Source: Anaerococcus vaginalis (lineage in GTDB: Bacteria; Bacillota; Clostridia; Tissierellales; Peptoniphilaceae). From it: a stretch of DNA of 7,840 bases. The notes under the pieces are model-generated. The model had not been told where the DNA came from and did not search any database. It was given only the letters and a program-made list of their open reading frames with translations. The first letter of the stretch is position 1. Every line of letters begins with the position of its first letter. The stretch is taken from positions 1 to 7,840 of the forward strand of contig JAGZMY010000028.1 of the NCBI GenBank assembly GCA_018363915.1, read 5' to 3'. The position numbers were made by a program, and so were the translations under genes. Positions 1 to 7,289 of this stretch are shown in pieces.

Positions 1-297
1 AAGCAAAAGATAGAAATATATTTTAACTTCATAGGAAATTATGAAGTGCCAAAAGAAGAGTTAAGCGAAGAAGAACGATCAAAACTTGAGGAAGAAGAAC
101 GAAAAATTAATGAGAGAAGAGACAGACTTCATCAAAATTATCTAAAGCGTAAAGCAAATGGAAAACAACAGGAGTATGAGGAAAGGTATAAGGAAAGGAG
201 AGAACAGAAAAAACAGGAGAAGTTAAAGGTTTTGAAAAGGGCAGGTATACTGATGAAGGATTATAAAAACAAGGAATCATTTAAAGAGAGCGTGTAA
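1..297 (+). CDS. C-terminal fragment of a probable large serine recombinase (DUF4368-like tail)
   Basis: The reading frame is open from the first base of the window to a TAA at 295-297, so this is the last 98 codons of a longer gene and not a small gene starting at the GTG at 46. It begins KQKIEIYFNFIGNYEVP. The 'IEIYFNFIG' stretch followed by a very charged Glu/Lys/Arg tail is what I associate with the C-terminal DUF4368 region of large serine recombinases of clostridial mobile elements (recognised from memory). The tail, roughly residues 20-75 of the fragment, is rich in E, K, R and Q and is likely helical or coiled coil. The catalytic serine domain and zinc-ribbon region would lie to the left of the window. 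Such enzymes excise and integrate elements and usually sit at an element's edge, so the boundary to the metal cargo may be near 300. Another charged DNA-binding protein remains possible. Confidence 0.65.
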   Translation, partial: KQKIEIYFNFIGNYEVPKEELSEEERSKLEEEERKINERRDRLHQNYLKRKANGKQQEYEERYKERREQKKQEKLKVLKRAGILMKDYKNKESFKESV

Positions 298-311
298 AAA
301 TTACACGCTCT
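287..311. terminator. Bidirectional hairpin between convergent genes
   Basis: An 11-bp perfect inverted repeat (287-297 with 301-311, core GAGCGTGTAA / TTACACGCTC) encloses a 3-base loop and includes the TAA stop of the left gene. It lies between the end of the recombinase fragment (plus strand) and the end of the araC-type gene (minus strand, stop at 346). The U-tract is weak on both sides: AAATTTATGTTTTA on the plus strand, CTCTTTAAATG on the minus strand. It is probably a shared terminator of moderate strength. Confidence 0.6.
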
Positions 312-345
312 AAATTTATGTTTTATAATATTGGGATAAATTTCT

Positions 346-1317
346 TTAGTTAAGCATACTTCTATATTTACTTGGTGTGATACCATAAGTTGATTTGAAT
401 ATTTTAGCAAAATGTCCTGTGTGTGTATAGCCAACTTTTTCTGCTATCGTAGATATTTTATACTCGGGATTTTTCAGCAATAATAATGCCCTATTAAGCC
501 TTAGTTCTTTTAAGTACTCGTAGGGAGGAACACCGTAGTATTTGCGAAAAGCTAATTGAAATCGTGCAGGACTCATTAAAGCAATTTTAGAGAGTTCAAG
601 TCCGTCAATATGAACCGATAAATCTTTTTTCATAGCTGATACAGCCCTTTTCAGATTTTGCTTATCTTTTTTAGTTAAGACAACGGATATATTTTTTTCC
701 TTTTCTTCTAACTCTGTAATTATGATAGATAATAGTTCCATAACTTTGCTTTCCAAATATAAAGGCAAAATCTTTCCTTCAGCTTGGGATTCTCTTATCT
801 GTTGAAATATAAAATTCAACTGCGGAGAATTTTGAGTTTTTAACAAATAAGAATTAAGAATCTTTGCTTTTTCATATTCAAAATCATCATATTTTAATTT
901 TAAGAAAGTATCAAAGTATTCTTTGGTTAGGATTATTTTCGTAAACTTTACAGGCTTATTTGCCTCACAATAGGTATAAGTTTTCTTTTCTGTATTTAAG
1001 TAACAATATATACCTTTTTCTACATTATTTAACTTTCTGCCACCGACTTTAAATGAACTGCTTTCTGTTTCAAATTGGCTAATCTCTAAATACTTTTCAG
1101 ATACTTCGGTTATTTTCTCCATTGTTTCATTTGGAGTAAAGTTAGCAATTAAAATTAGAATTAAACGGCTGTCAAATTTTAGTATGCGAAAAGTACCTTT
1201 GCCAAAATGGGGATCTATTTTAAAGATTTGTTTGTTTTCAGTTGATAAAGTTGGAACAGGAATAAAAGGAGCGTCATGTACTAAGTTTGTTAAATAATCA
1301 ATAACTGTTCTATCCAT
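346..1317 (-). CDS. AraC/XylS-family transcriptional regulator of the metal-uptake operon
   Basis: This encodes a 323-residue DNA-binding regulator, the usual length for AraC proteins with an N-terminal sensing domain. The C-terminal ~100 residues carry two helix-turn-helix units: the first around 240-262 (LSKIALMSPARFQLAFRKYYG), the second around 287-311 (STIAEKVGYTHTGHFAKIFK), ending in the family signature GITPSKYR. The N-terminal ~220 residues match no domain I can name; they are likely to sense a ligand. TTG at 1320-1318 and ATG at 1317-1315 are adjacent in frame; I chose ATG, which lies 10 bases after the ribosome site GAGGTG (1333-1328). The gene is divergent from the transporter operon, as ybtA-type regulators are from siderophore importers. 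By that analogy it would activate the operon when an iron-siderophore complex is bound and repress itself. The repeats over its own promoter support autoregulation. The family is certain; the ligand and target are inferred. Confidence 0.9.
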   Translation of the reverse strand: MDRTVIDYLTNLVHDAPFIPVPTLSTENKQIFKIDPHFGKGTFRILKFDSRLILILIANFTPNETMEKITEVSEKYLEISQFETESSSFKVGGRKLNNVEKGIYCYLNTEKKTYTYCEANKPVKFTKIILTKEYFDTFLKLKYDDFEYEKAKILNSYLLKTQNSPQLNFIFQQIRESQAEGKILPLYLESKVMELLSIIITELEEKEKNISVVLTKKDKQNLKRAVSAMKKDLSVHIDGLELSKIALMSPARFQLAFRKYYGVPPYEYLKELRLNRALLLLKNPEYKISTIAEKVGYTHTGHFAKIFKSTYGITPSKYRSMLN

Positions 1318-1338
1318 CAATTCTACTCACCTCTTTTA

Positions 1339-1374
1339 ATATCACAAATTTATTTTATTATATCACAAATTTAT
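1339..1374. repeat. Two 15-bp direct repeats at 21-bp period, probable AraC-type operator
   Basis: The sequence ATATCACAAATTTAT occurs perfectly at 1339-1353 and again at 1360-1374, so the copies are offset by exactly 21 bp, about two turns of the DNA helix. Direct repeats about 21 bp apart are the classic arrangement for AraC-family dimers. The second copy overlaps the -10 box and part of the spacer of the araC promoter; the first covers its predicted transcription start. Binding here should block the regulator's own transcription. Confidence 0.7.
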
Positions 1375-1385
1375 AAAAATGTAAA
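1357..1385 (-). promoter_or_regulatory. Promoter of the araC-type regulator gene
   Basis: On the minus strand a -35 box TTTACA (1385-1380) and a perfect -10 box TATAAT (1362-1357) are separated by 17 bases, with an extended -10 TG one base upstream (1365-1364). Transcription should start near 1350, leaving a short leader with ribosome site AGAGGTGAG at 1334-1326. Agreement with the sigma-A consensus is strong, so basal expression is probably high unless repressed through the overlapping repeats. Confidence 0.8.
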
Positions 1386-1429
1386 TAGAAATACTGATAA
1401 AAAGCTTATAAATAAAGGGATTACAAGGA

Positions 1430-1443
1430 ATATCAAAATTCAT
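1430..1443 (+). promoter_or_regulatory. Possible degenerate third copy of the operator repeat
   Basis: ATATCAAAATTCAT resembles the 15-bp operator repeat if one base is dropped and one mismatch allowed. It lies 10 bases upstream of the operon's -35 box, where an AraC-type activator would contact RNA polymerase. The DNA is AT-rich, so a chance match is quite possible. Confidence 0.3.
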
Positions 1444-1452
1444 AGTTAGATT

Positions 1453-1480
1453 TTGAGTTATAAAAAATTAGCTTTATAAT
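1453..1480 (+). promoter_or_regulatory. Promoter of the ABC transporter-feo operon
   Basis: A -10 box TATAAT (1475-1480) follows a -35-like TTGAGT (1453-1458) with a 16-base spacer. The -35 box matches the consensus at only four of six positions and the spacer is slightly short, which fits a promoter that depends on an activator. The predicted start is near 1487, giving a leader of about 47 bases before the first gene. Confidence 0.6.
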
Positions 1481-1487
1481 GAATGTA

Positions 1488-1507
1488 GTTAGTTAGATAC
1501 GGCTAAC
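1488..1507. promoter_or_regulatory. Small imperfect palindrome in the operon leader
   Basis: GTTAG occurs at 1488-1492 and 1492-1496, and its complement CTAAC at 1503-1507. It sits right at or after the predicted transcription start, a repressor-like position. The TTAG/CTAA character faintly recalls iron-dependent DtxR/IdeR boxes, but the half-site spacing differs from that consensus. It could also be a weak RNA hairpin or chance. Confidence 0.25.
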
Positions 1508-1533
1508 AATTATGAAAGGAGATGGAATAACTA

Positions 1534-3300
1534 ATGGAAAAAAAGAAGACAGGGATATCTTATGTATTCCAATTAGCAAAAGATGAGAGAAAAAAGCTAC
1601 ATTTAGGAATGTTTTTATCTGTCATTTCTGCGGCTTTATCATTAGTTCCTTATTTTGTAGTTTATAAGATATTACTAATGATATTCCAGAAGAATATTTC
1701 GTATACAGAAATTTTAATGTGGGCAGGTATAGGAATTATAAGTGCTGTTTTGCAAGCAATACTAATGTCCTTTGCGGGCATTTTATCTCATACAGCAGCT
1801 TTTAACACAATACACAGAATTAAGCTGAAAGTTGTAAATCATATTTCAAAATTTAATTTGGGATTCTTTCAAGAGCATGCCCCCGGAGAAATTAAAACAT
1901 TGTTGTTTGATGATGTAGATAGAGTTGAAAATTTTTTGGCTCATAGCACTTTGGAATTAGCTCAGGCAGCAGTTGTTCCGGTTATTATGTTCATTTTCAT
2001 GTTGAAATTAAATTGGATGATGGCACTTGTTATGCTTATTCCTATGATTTTGGGATTAGGAATTCCTATGATGCTAATGAAAAATTATCCGGATATGTCA
2101 ACGGAGCTATCCGAAGATATTGCTGATTTAAATGCTTCGGCAAACGAATTTATAAAGGCTATGCCTGTAATAAAAATGTATCATTTAACAGCAGAAAAAT
2201 TTGAACAATATAGAAGCTCATTGAATGCGTATATTACTTGTTGGAAAAAGATGTGTATGAGCTCTTGCTATCCTTTATCAATAACCTTAGTGGTTTTGGA
2301 TTCAGCAATCTTATTTACATTGCCGTTCGGAGGATATTTCTTTTTGAGAAATTCTTTATCAGCAACATCCTATTTGCTATTTATTATGCTTACAATGTGC
2401 TTTTTTGTTTCGTTCTTAAATATGGTAACAATCTTTATGCAATCTATGGAGCTTGGAAGCGGATTGGATAACATAAAAAAAATAATGGATATGGATGAAT
2501 TGAAAGACGGAACAAAAATCATAAACAAGAATGAGTGTATGAAAATAGATTTTAAAGACGTTACTTTCAGCTATGACGATGAAGAAACAAAAAATAAAGC
2601 ATTACAACATATAAATTTATCCTTAAAACCGAATACAATAAATGCTTTTGTGGGACCTTCCGGTGCAGGCAAGACAACTGCTGCACAATTGATTGGGAGG
2701 TACTGGGATGTAACAAGTGGAGCAATTAAAATTAACGACATACCGATCAATGAATTAAAAATAGATAATTTGATGGACATTACATCATTTGTTTTTCAAG
2801 ATGTATTTCTTTTGGAGGACACTCTCTATGAGAATATTCGTATGGGAACAGATACAGATGAAAATAAGATTATTGAGGCTGCAAAAGCAGCACAAATTCA
2901 TGACTTTATTATGAGTTTACCGAATGGATATCAGACAAGAATCGGGGATCAAGGGGTGAAATTGTCAGGTGGACAGCAACAAAGAATCTCAATCGCTAGA
3001 GCAATACTCAAAGATTCTCCAATTATTATTTTTGATGAAGCAACTTCCTATTCAGATATAGAAAATGAGTACCAGATACAGTTAGCACTTCAAAACTTGT
3101 TGAAAAATAAAACAATCATTATGATTGCTCATCGTTTGCATACTATTAAGAATGCAGATCAAATTGTTGTATTTGATGAAGGGGAAGTCGTAGAGGTTGG
3201 AACACATAAAACTCTTTTAGAAAGAAAAGGGGTCTATGAAAGTATGTGGAACACATACACAAAAGATTACTTTGGAGAGGGGGTAAGTGCAAATGCTTAA
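1534..3300 (+). CDS. ABC half-transporter 1, YbtP/IrtA-like (membrane domain plus ATPase)
   Basis: This 588-residue membrane protein is one half of a predicted heterodimeric ABC transporter. The N-terminal half has six likely membrane helices, near 22-47, 61-84, 143-157, 161-182, 249-271 and 279-302. The ATPase domain follows: Walker A GPSGAGKTT at 374-382 (Lys380), Q-loop Gln422, signature LSGGQQQR from 477, Walker B with Asp501-Glu502, and H-loop His533. The D-loop reads SYSD instead of the usual SALD. The ribosome site AAAGGAG (1515-1521) lies 12 bases before the ATG. Its 3' end overlaps the next gene by 8 bases. The fold is that of an exporter, but such pairs beside an AraC regulator and iron genes resemble the siderophore importers YbtPQ and IrtAB, so import of an iron chelate is my preferred role. 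Export of a peptide or drug cannot be excluded from sequence. The fold is certain; the substrate is inferred. Confidence 0.9.
   Translation: MEKKKTGISYVFQLAKDERKKLHLGMFLSVISAALSLVPYFVVYKILLMIFQKNISYTEILMWAGIGIISAVLQAILMSFAGILSHTAAFNTIHRIKLKVVNHISKFNLGFFQEHAPGEIKTLLFDDVDRVENFLAHSTLELAQAAVVPVIMFIFMLKLNWMMALVMLIPMILGLGIPMMLMKNYPDMSTELSEDIADLNASANEFIKAMPVIKMYHLTAEKFEQYRSSLNAYITCWKKMCMSSCYPLSITLVVLDSAILFTLPFGGYFFLRNSLSATSYLLFIMLTMCFFVSFLNMVTIFMQSMELGSGLDNIKKIMDMDELKDGTKIINKNECMKIDFKDVTFSYDDEETKNKALQHINLSLKPNTINAFVGPSGAGKTTAAQLIGRYWDVTSGAIKINDIPINELKIDNLMDITSFVFQDVFLLEDTLYENIRMGTDTDENKIIEAAKAAQIHDFIMSLPNGYQTRIGDQGVKLSGGQQQRISIARAILKDSPIIIFDEATSYSDIENEYQIQLALQNLLKNKTIIMIAHRLHTIKNADQIVVFDEGEVVEVGTHKTLLERKGVYESMWNTYTKDYFGEGVSANA
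3274..3283 (+). promoter_or_regulatory. Ribosome site deciding the start of ABC half-transporter 2
   Basis: The purine-rich GGAGAGGGGG at 3274-3283 precedes two candidate starts, GTG at 3287 and ATG at 3293. The spacing is 3 bases to the GTG but 9 bases to the ATG, so the ATG is preferred. The site lies inside the end of the upstream gene, which favours coupled translation of the two halves. Confidence 0.65.
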
Positions 3301-5041
3301 GATTATTAGAACACTTCTGAAAGATAAAAAAGAAAAATTGTATTTACCGATTTTTCTAATGGTTATTGATTCGATAGGAAGCATTGTTTTGTATTTAATG
3401 CTCTATTTTACCGTTGTTAATATATTGCAAAATACATTAACTAAAACCTTAATCATAGAATATACGGTAATATGTTTCATCAGTATGATTGCAAGGATAC
3501 TGATTTATAGGCATGCATACTATTTGAGCTTTTCAAGAGGAGCTGAAATGTGTGGAGATATGCGTTTGGATTTAGCAAATCATTATAGGAGTTTGAGCCT
3601 TGGTCATTTCCAAAAAAATAGTAGTGGTTATCTATTATCAACTCTTACAAAGGATTTGAGTAGTTTTGAACTGATCATAACGCACACTTTACCATCGGTT
3701 ATTAAAACGGCAGTTACAGCAATATTGATTTTATTAGGCACATTTTTTATCGATTGGAAGCTCGCATTATTAGAGTGTTTAGTATTGCTTATCGCATATC
3801 CTATGTTGATATGGGGCAACAAATTGATAGAAAAATACGGGGCAAGAAAAAGAAATTTAAATTCTAAGATGATTTCTATTATTTTAGAGTACATTCAAGG
3901 TATGAAAGCGTTTAAGTCAGCTAATATGACAAGTGAACATTTTGAAAGAATGATAAATACACTTGAAAATGTTAGAAAGACAAGCGTAAACGCAGAAAAG
4001 AAAATGGCGTTACCTACAAGTATGTACTTTATCACAGTTAACTTTTTGCTTCCGATAGTTCTTCTTATAGGAGGATATTTGCTTATAAATGGTAGTGTTA
4101 GAACTGAACAGTTTGTGGCTTTTATGCTTATGAGTTTAGCATTATCTGCACTTCTTATTGCCTTTCAACATTCCTATGGACTATTGAAAGATTTGAAATT
4201 AGCTGCAAGTAATCTTGAGAAAGCTTATGAAACGAAGCCATTGCCTTATTCTGAAAATGAAGTTGAATTAGAAAATTTTGATATTCAATTTAAGAATGTA
4301 AATTTTTCTTATGATAGAAATAAAACGATTCTGAACAATATTTCTTTTGAAGCAAAAGAAGGAACTTCTACAGCTTTAATTGGTCCTTCCGGTGGAGGAA
4401 AAACTACAATCGCTAATTTGATTGCAAGATTTTGGGATGTAAATAGTGGAGAAATTATAATTGGTGGAAAAAATATAAAATCCATAAAACCTGATGTGTT
4501 GCTTAAATATGTTAGTCAGGTTTTTCAAGATAATGTACTGTTAACCGATACTGTTTATAACAATATCAGGGTTGGAAAACCTAATGCAACAAAGGAAGAA
4601 GTTTATCAAGCTGCAAAATTAGCTTGTTGCCATGAATTTATTTTGAAAATGAAGGATGGATATGAAACGGAAATAAAAGATGGAGGAAGTACATTATCCG
4701 GCGGTGAACGACAAAGGATTGCTATTGCAAGAGCGATTCTGAAGGATGCACCAATTCTTTTGTTGGATGAATCTACAGCTTCTCTTGATCCTGATAATGA
4801 AGCTAAAATCAATAATGCTTTGGAGCATTTAATGCAAGGAAAGACAGTTTTTGTTATTGCTCACAGATTGAATACCATTAAAAACGCTAATCAAATTATT
4901 TTGATAAATAACGGAAGAATTGAAGAACAAGGAAATCATAATGAACTTTATGGAAAAAAAGGACATTACTATGAAATGGTAAATACACAGGAAAGAGCGA
5001 AAAAGTGGATGATAAAGGAGAATAGTTATGGAGAGGCTTAG
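3293..5041 (+). CDS. ABC half-transporter 2, YbtQ/IrtB-like (membrane domain plus ATPase)
   Basis: This 582-residue partner of the preceding half-transporter has six likely membrane helices, near 16-46, 53-72, 134-152, 156-175, 242-266 and 273-292. The C-terminal ATPase has Walker A GPSGGGKTT at 364-372 (Lys370), Q-loop Gln412, signature LSGGERQR from 468, Walker B Asp492-Glu493 with a canonical D-loop ASLD, and H-loop His524. All catalytic residues are present. Translation probably starts at ATG 3293; a GTG two codons earlier (3287) is the alternative. Its start overlaps the end of half-transporter 1 by 8 bases, and its end overlaps feoA by 14 bases, so the three are likely translated together. 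With its partner it should form one heterodimer in the cytoplasmic membrane, most likely importing an iron-siderophore complex. The substrate is inferred from neighbours, not seen. Confidence 0.9.
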   Translation: MLKIIRTLLKDKKEKLYLPIFLMVIDSIGSIVLYLMLYFTVVNILQNTLTKTLIIEYTVICFISMIARILIYRHAYYLSFSRGAEMCGDMRLDLANHYRSLSLGHFQKNSSGYLLSTLTKDLSSFELIITHTLPSVIKTAVTAILILLGTFFIDWKLALLECLVLLIAYPMLIWGNKLIEKYGARKRNLNSKMISIILEYIQGMKAFKSANMTSEHFERMINTLENVRKTSVNAEKKMALPTSMYFITVNFLLPIVLLIGGYLLINGSVRTEQFVAFMLMSLALSALLIAFQHSYGLLKDLKLAASNLEKAYETKPLPYSENEVELENFDIQFKNVNFSYDRNKTILNNISFEAKEGTSTALIGPSGGGKTTIANLIARFWDVNSGEIIIGGKNIKSIKPDVLLKYVSQVFQDNVLLTDTVYNNIRVGKPNATKEEVYQAAKLACCHEFILKMKDGYETEIKDGGSTLSGGERQRIAIARAILKDAPILLLDESTASLDPDNEAKINNALEHLMQGKTVFVIAHRLNTIKNANQIILINNGRIEEQGNHNELYGKKGHYYEMVNTQERAKKWMIKENSYGEA

Positions 5042-5252
5042 TACTTTGAAAGAAAAGACAAAAGGTAAAGTTGTTGAAATTATTGGTGATACACATTTTC
5101 AAAGCAGAATAATATCTATCGGAATAACTGTCGGAAGCGATGTTGAAGTTATCCAGAATTATAAAAAGCAACCTATTCTCATTTATTGTAGAGATACGAT
5201 GATAGCTGTCAATAAGATAGAGGCAGAGAAAATAATGATGGAGGTACTTTGA
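5028..5252 (+). CDS. feoA: FeoA, small accessory protein of ferrous iron transport
   Basis: This 74-residue soluble protein has the usual FeoA length (about 75-85). It shows the SH3-like FeoA pattern: GKVVEI near 13-18, then RIISIGITVGSDVEVIQ (roughly 27-43) matching the family's 'LGLTPGTxVEV' segment, then a P-x-I-x-[YV] strand and a final helix (NKIEAEKIM). FeoA proteins bind the cytoplasmic part of FeoB and are thought to tune its activity. The ATG at 5028 lies inside the end of the second ABC gene (14-base overlap) and is preceded by AAAGGAG at 5014-5020 with 7-base spacing. The TGA stop is followed after 3 bases by the feoB start, so feoA and feoB are surely co-translated. Confidence 0.88.
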   Translation: MERLSTLKEKTKGKVVEIIGDTHFQSRIISIGITVGSDVEVIQNYKKQPILIYCRDTMIAVNKIEAEKIMMEVL

Positions 5253-5255
5253 GAT

Positions 5256-7277
5256 ATGAAGAAAATAACGATTGCTTTGCTGGGGCAGCCTAATTCTGGA
5301 AAATCGACTTTGTTTAATGGGTTGACAGGCTCAAATCAACATGTTGGAAATTGGCCGGGTAAAACCGTTGAGAAAAAAGAAGGCGAATTTTCGTATAAAG
5401 ATACCAATTATACGATTGTGGATTTACCAGGAACTTACGGATTATCAGCAAATTCAGAGGAAGAAGTTATAACAAGAGAATATATAGAAACCGGGAACGC
5501 AGACCTAATTGCTATTATGGCAGATGCTTCACAATTAAATCGAAGTCTATTTATGCTCTCTGACTACATTGGAATAAATATTCCGGTTGTCTTAATCATG
5601 AACATGATGGATGTTGCTACAAGTCAAGGGAAAAATATAAATATAAAGGGGTTACAAAAATCCTTGAATATACCTGTCATTCCTATCGTTGCGGCAGATA
5701 AAAAGGAATACAAAGAGTTTTATGCTTTTCTGGAGCATTCAGATAGAGGAAAAATTTTATCTGACGAAAATTTAGAAAGGGCATATGAAAATATTGTTGG
5801 AGATAACTATAAGCTATTAAAAAAACATATCCCTGATAAAGGTATAGGTGTATTTTCAAAGTCGTGGATTATCGGAAAATTATTAGATCAGGATGCAAAA
5901 GTAATTGCGTTAGTAAAAGATAATGTTGAAAAAGTCGAATTTGAAGAAATAGAGAACGTATTAAAAAGCATAAAAAATGGCAATTTAATAACCGGTAATT
6001 GTAAATTTGAATGGATAGATAAACTTATCAATGCAAATGTTATTCAGAAAAAGAGAGTATTTAAGAGAAGCAAATTTGATCGTATAGCCACAAGTAAAGC
6101 TTTCGGAAAACCTATGGCTATCGGAGTTATCATTTTAGGATTAGTTGCTTCTATGCTCATCGGATTTCCGCTAATGGGGTTATTTGGGTTTGTTATACCT
6201 AAAATATCAACATTGTTGGCAAAGGGGCTTGTCGCCATTGGAGTATCAAATTGGCTGATTTCACTTTTGTGTGGAGCCGTAATGACTGCAATTACTTTTG
6301 CATTGCAAATGGCAAGTTATGTATTGGGAATTAGCTTAGTATTTGGATTCTTGGAAGATGTAGGATATATGGCAAGAGTTTCCTATGTCTTTGACAACAC
6401 TATGTCGAAATTAGGATTGCAAGGAAAAGCAATTATGCCGTTCTTGTTAAGTTTCGGCTGTAATATAGGTGGAATCACAGGAACGAGAGTAATTGATTCA
6501 TGGGGACAGAGGGTTATGACGATTGCATTATCTTGGGTAGTCCCTTGCGGGTCAACATGGGGAGTAGTCGGGCTTGTTACAGGAACATTCTTCGGAAAAC
6601 AGGCAGTATTTGTGATATTAAGCCTATTTGCAGTTGCTTTTCTACATTTACTAATCACATATAGGATTTTCAGAAAATCGCTTTATGAGGGAAGTGAACA
6701 TTTTGGAATGATTATGGAACTTCCACCATATCACAAGCCACATTGGAAAAATTTACTTTCTTCTGTAATGAATAGGATGGGAAATGTACTGAAAAGGGCA
6801 TTGAGTATCATTATCCTTATTTCTGTTATATTTTGGATTCTTGCCTATACGCCTGATGGAAATATAGCTAACAGCCTTATTTATAAAGTAGGAACATTTA
6901 TAGAGCCTGTAACAAAATTGTTTGGGTTACCATGGCAATTATTTATGGCTTTTGTTGCTTCTGCAATGGGAAAAGAATCGGCATTAGGAGTAATGGCATC
7001 ATTATTTACTTCTTCAGGAATATGGCATGCAGTTGAGGTTAAAGGGACAGTAGATACCGCTATTCTAAGCAATAATATGTTGACAATGATTTCAAAGCCG
7101 GAAGCCTTAGCATTTACTTTTGCCTTTTTCTTCAATATGCCTTGTTTGATGGCTCTTGCAGCTACCGCACAAGAAACACATTCAAAAAAATGGACGATAA
7201 AAATAGCACTGTATTATATATTATCGGCTCTAATTATATCTTGTGTTGCATATCATATTGGACTACTGATTTTTTAA
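5256..7277 (+). CDS. feoB: FeoB, GTPase-linked ferrous iron (or divalent metal) transporter, divergent subfamily
   Basis: This 673-residue membrane transporter is within the usual FeoB size range. The N-terminal GTPase shows G1 GQPNSGKST (10-18), the FeoB-specific G2 HVGNWPGKTVE (29-39), G3 DLPG (56-59) and G4 NMMD (116-119). A helical linker (about 165-265, including SKSWIIGKLL) leads into the membrane region from about 285 to the end, with FLEDVGYMARVSYVFD typical of the family. The two pore cysteines are kept, Cys402 and Cys431, 29 residues apart. However, the usual GCNVP is GCNIGG, and the usual C[GS]ARLPVY is CGSTWGVVG. It is therefore a variant FeoB; iron(II) is the default substrate, but some FeoB paralogues (such as FeoB2 of Porphyromonas gingivalis) handle manganese. 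Ribosome site GGAGGT at 5240-5245 lies 10 bases before the ATG. The gene looks intact. Confidence 0.9.
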   Translation: MKKITIALLGQPNSGKSTLFNGLTGSNQHVGNWPGKTVEKKEGEFSYKDTNYTIVDLPGTYGLSANSEEEVITREYIETGNADLIAIMADASQLNRSLFMLSDYIGINIPVVLIMNMMDVATSQGKNINIKGLQKSLNIPVIPIVAADKKEYKEFYAFLEHSDRGKILSDENLERAYENIVGDNYKLLKKHIPDKGIGVFSKSWIIGKLLDQDAKVIALVKDNVEKVEFEEIENVLKSIKNGNLITGNCKFEWIDKLINANVIQKKRVFKRSKFDRIATSKAFGKPMAIGVIILGLVASMLIGFPLMGLFGFVIPKISTLLAKGLVAIGVSNWLISLLCGAVMTAITFALQMASYVLGISLVFGFLEDVGYMARVSYVFDNTMSKLGLQGKAIMPFLLSFGCNIGGITGTRVIDSWGQRVMTIALSWVVPCGSTWGVVGLVTGTFFGKQAVFVILSLFAVAFLHLLITYRIFRKSLYEGSEHFGMIMELPPYHKPHWKNLLSSVMNRMGNVLKRALSIIILISVIFWILAYTPDGNIANSLIYKVGTFIEPVTKLFGLPWQLFMAFVASAMGKESALGVMASLFTSSGIWHAVEVKGTVDTAILSNNMLTMISKPEALAFTFAFFFNMPCLMALAATAQETHSKKWTIKIALYYILSALIISCVAYHIGLLIF

Positions 7278-7281
7278 GGTG
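7276..7281 (+). promoter_or_regulatory. Ribosome site deciding the start of the FeoC-like gene
   Basis: AAGGTG at 7276-7281 overlaps the feoB stop codon and lies 8 bases before ATG 7290. The in-frame GTG at 7281 falls within this site itself and so is unlikely to be the start. Confidence 0.6.
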
Positions 7282-7289
7282 TGATAAGT

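Noticed and set aside
46..297. Stand-alone 83-residue gene starting at GTG 46
   Set aside because: The same frame is open back to base 1 with coherent protein sequence (IEIYFNFIG) upstream of the GTG, so it is the tail of a longer gene.
1375..1533. Fur box or riboswitch upstream of the operon
   Set aside because: No convincing GATAATGATTATC-like match was found, and the predicted leader of about 47 bases is too short for known metal riboswitches.
2238..2471. Plus-strand open frame inside the first ABC gene
   Set aside because: It overlaps the membrane-domain coding region in another frame and its hydrophobicity reflects the T-rich helices of the real gene.
2571..2780. Reverse-strand open frame within the first ABC gene
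   Set aside because: It lies opposite the conserved ATPase region, has no ribosome site and no recognisable domain; it is a shadow of the real gene.
4896..5171. Reverse-strand frame across the ABC2-feoA junction
   Set aside because: It is antisense to two well-supported genes and has no family features.
6383..6658. Reverse-strand frame opposite the FeoB pore region
   Set aside because: It is antisense to conserved FeoB motifs, with low-complexity composition and no start signal.
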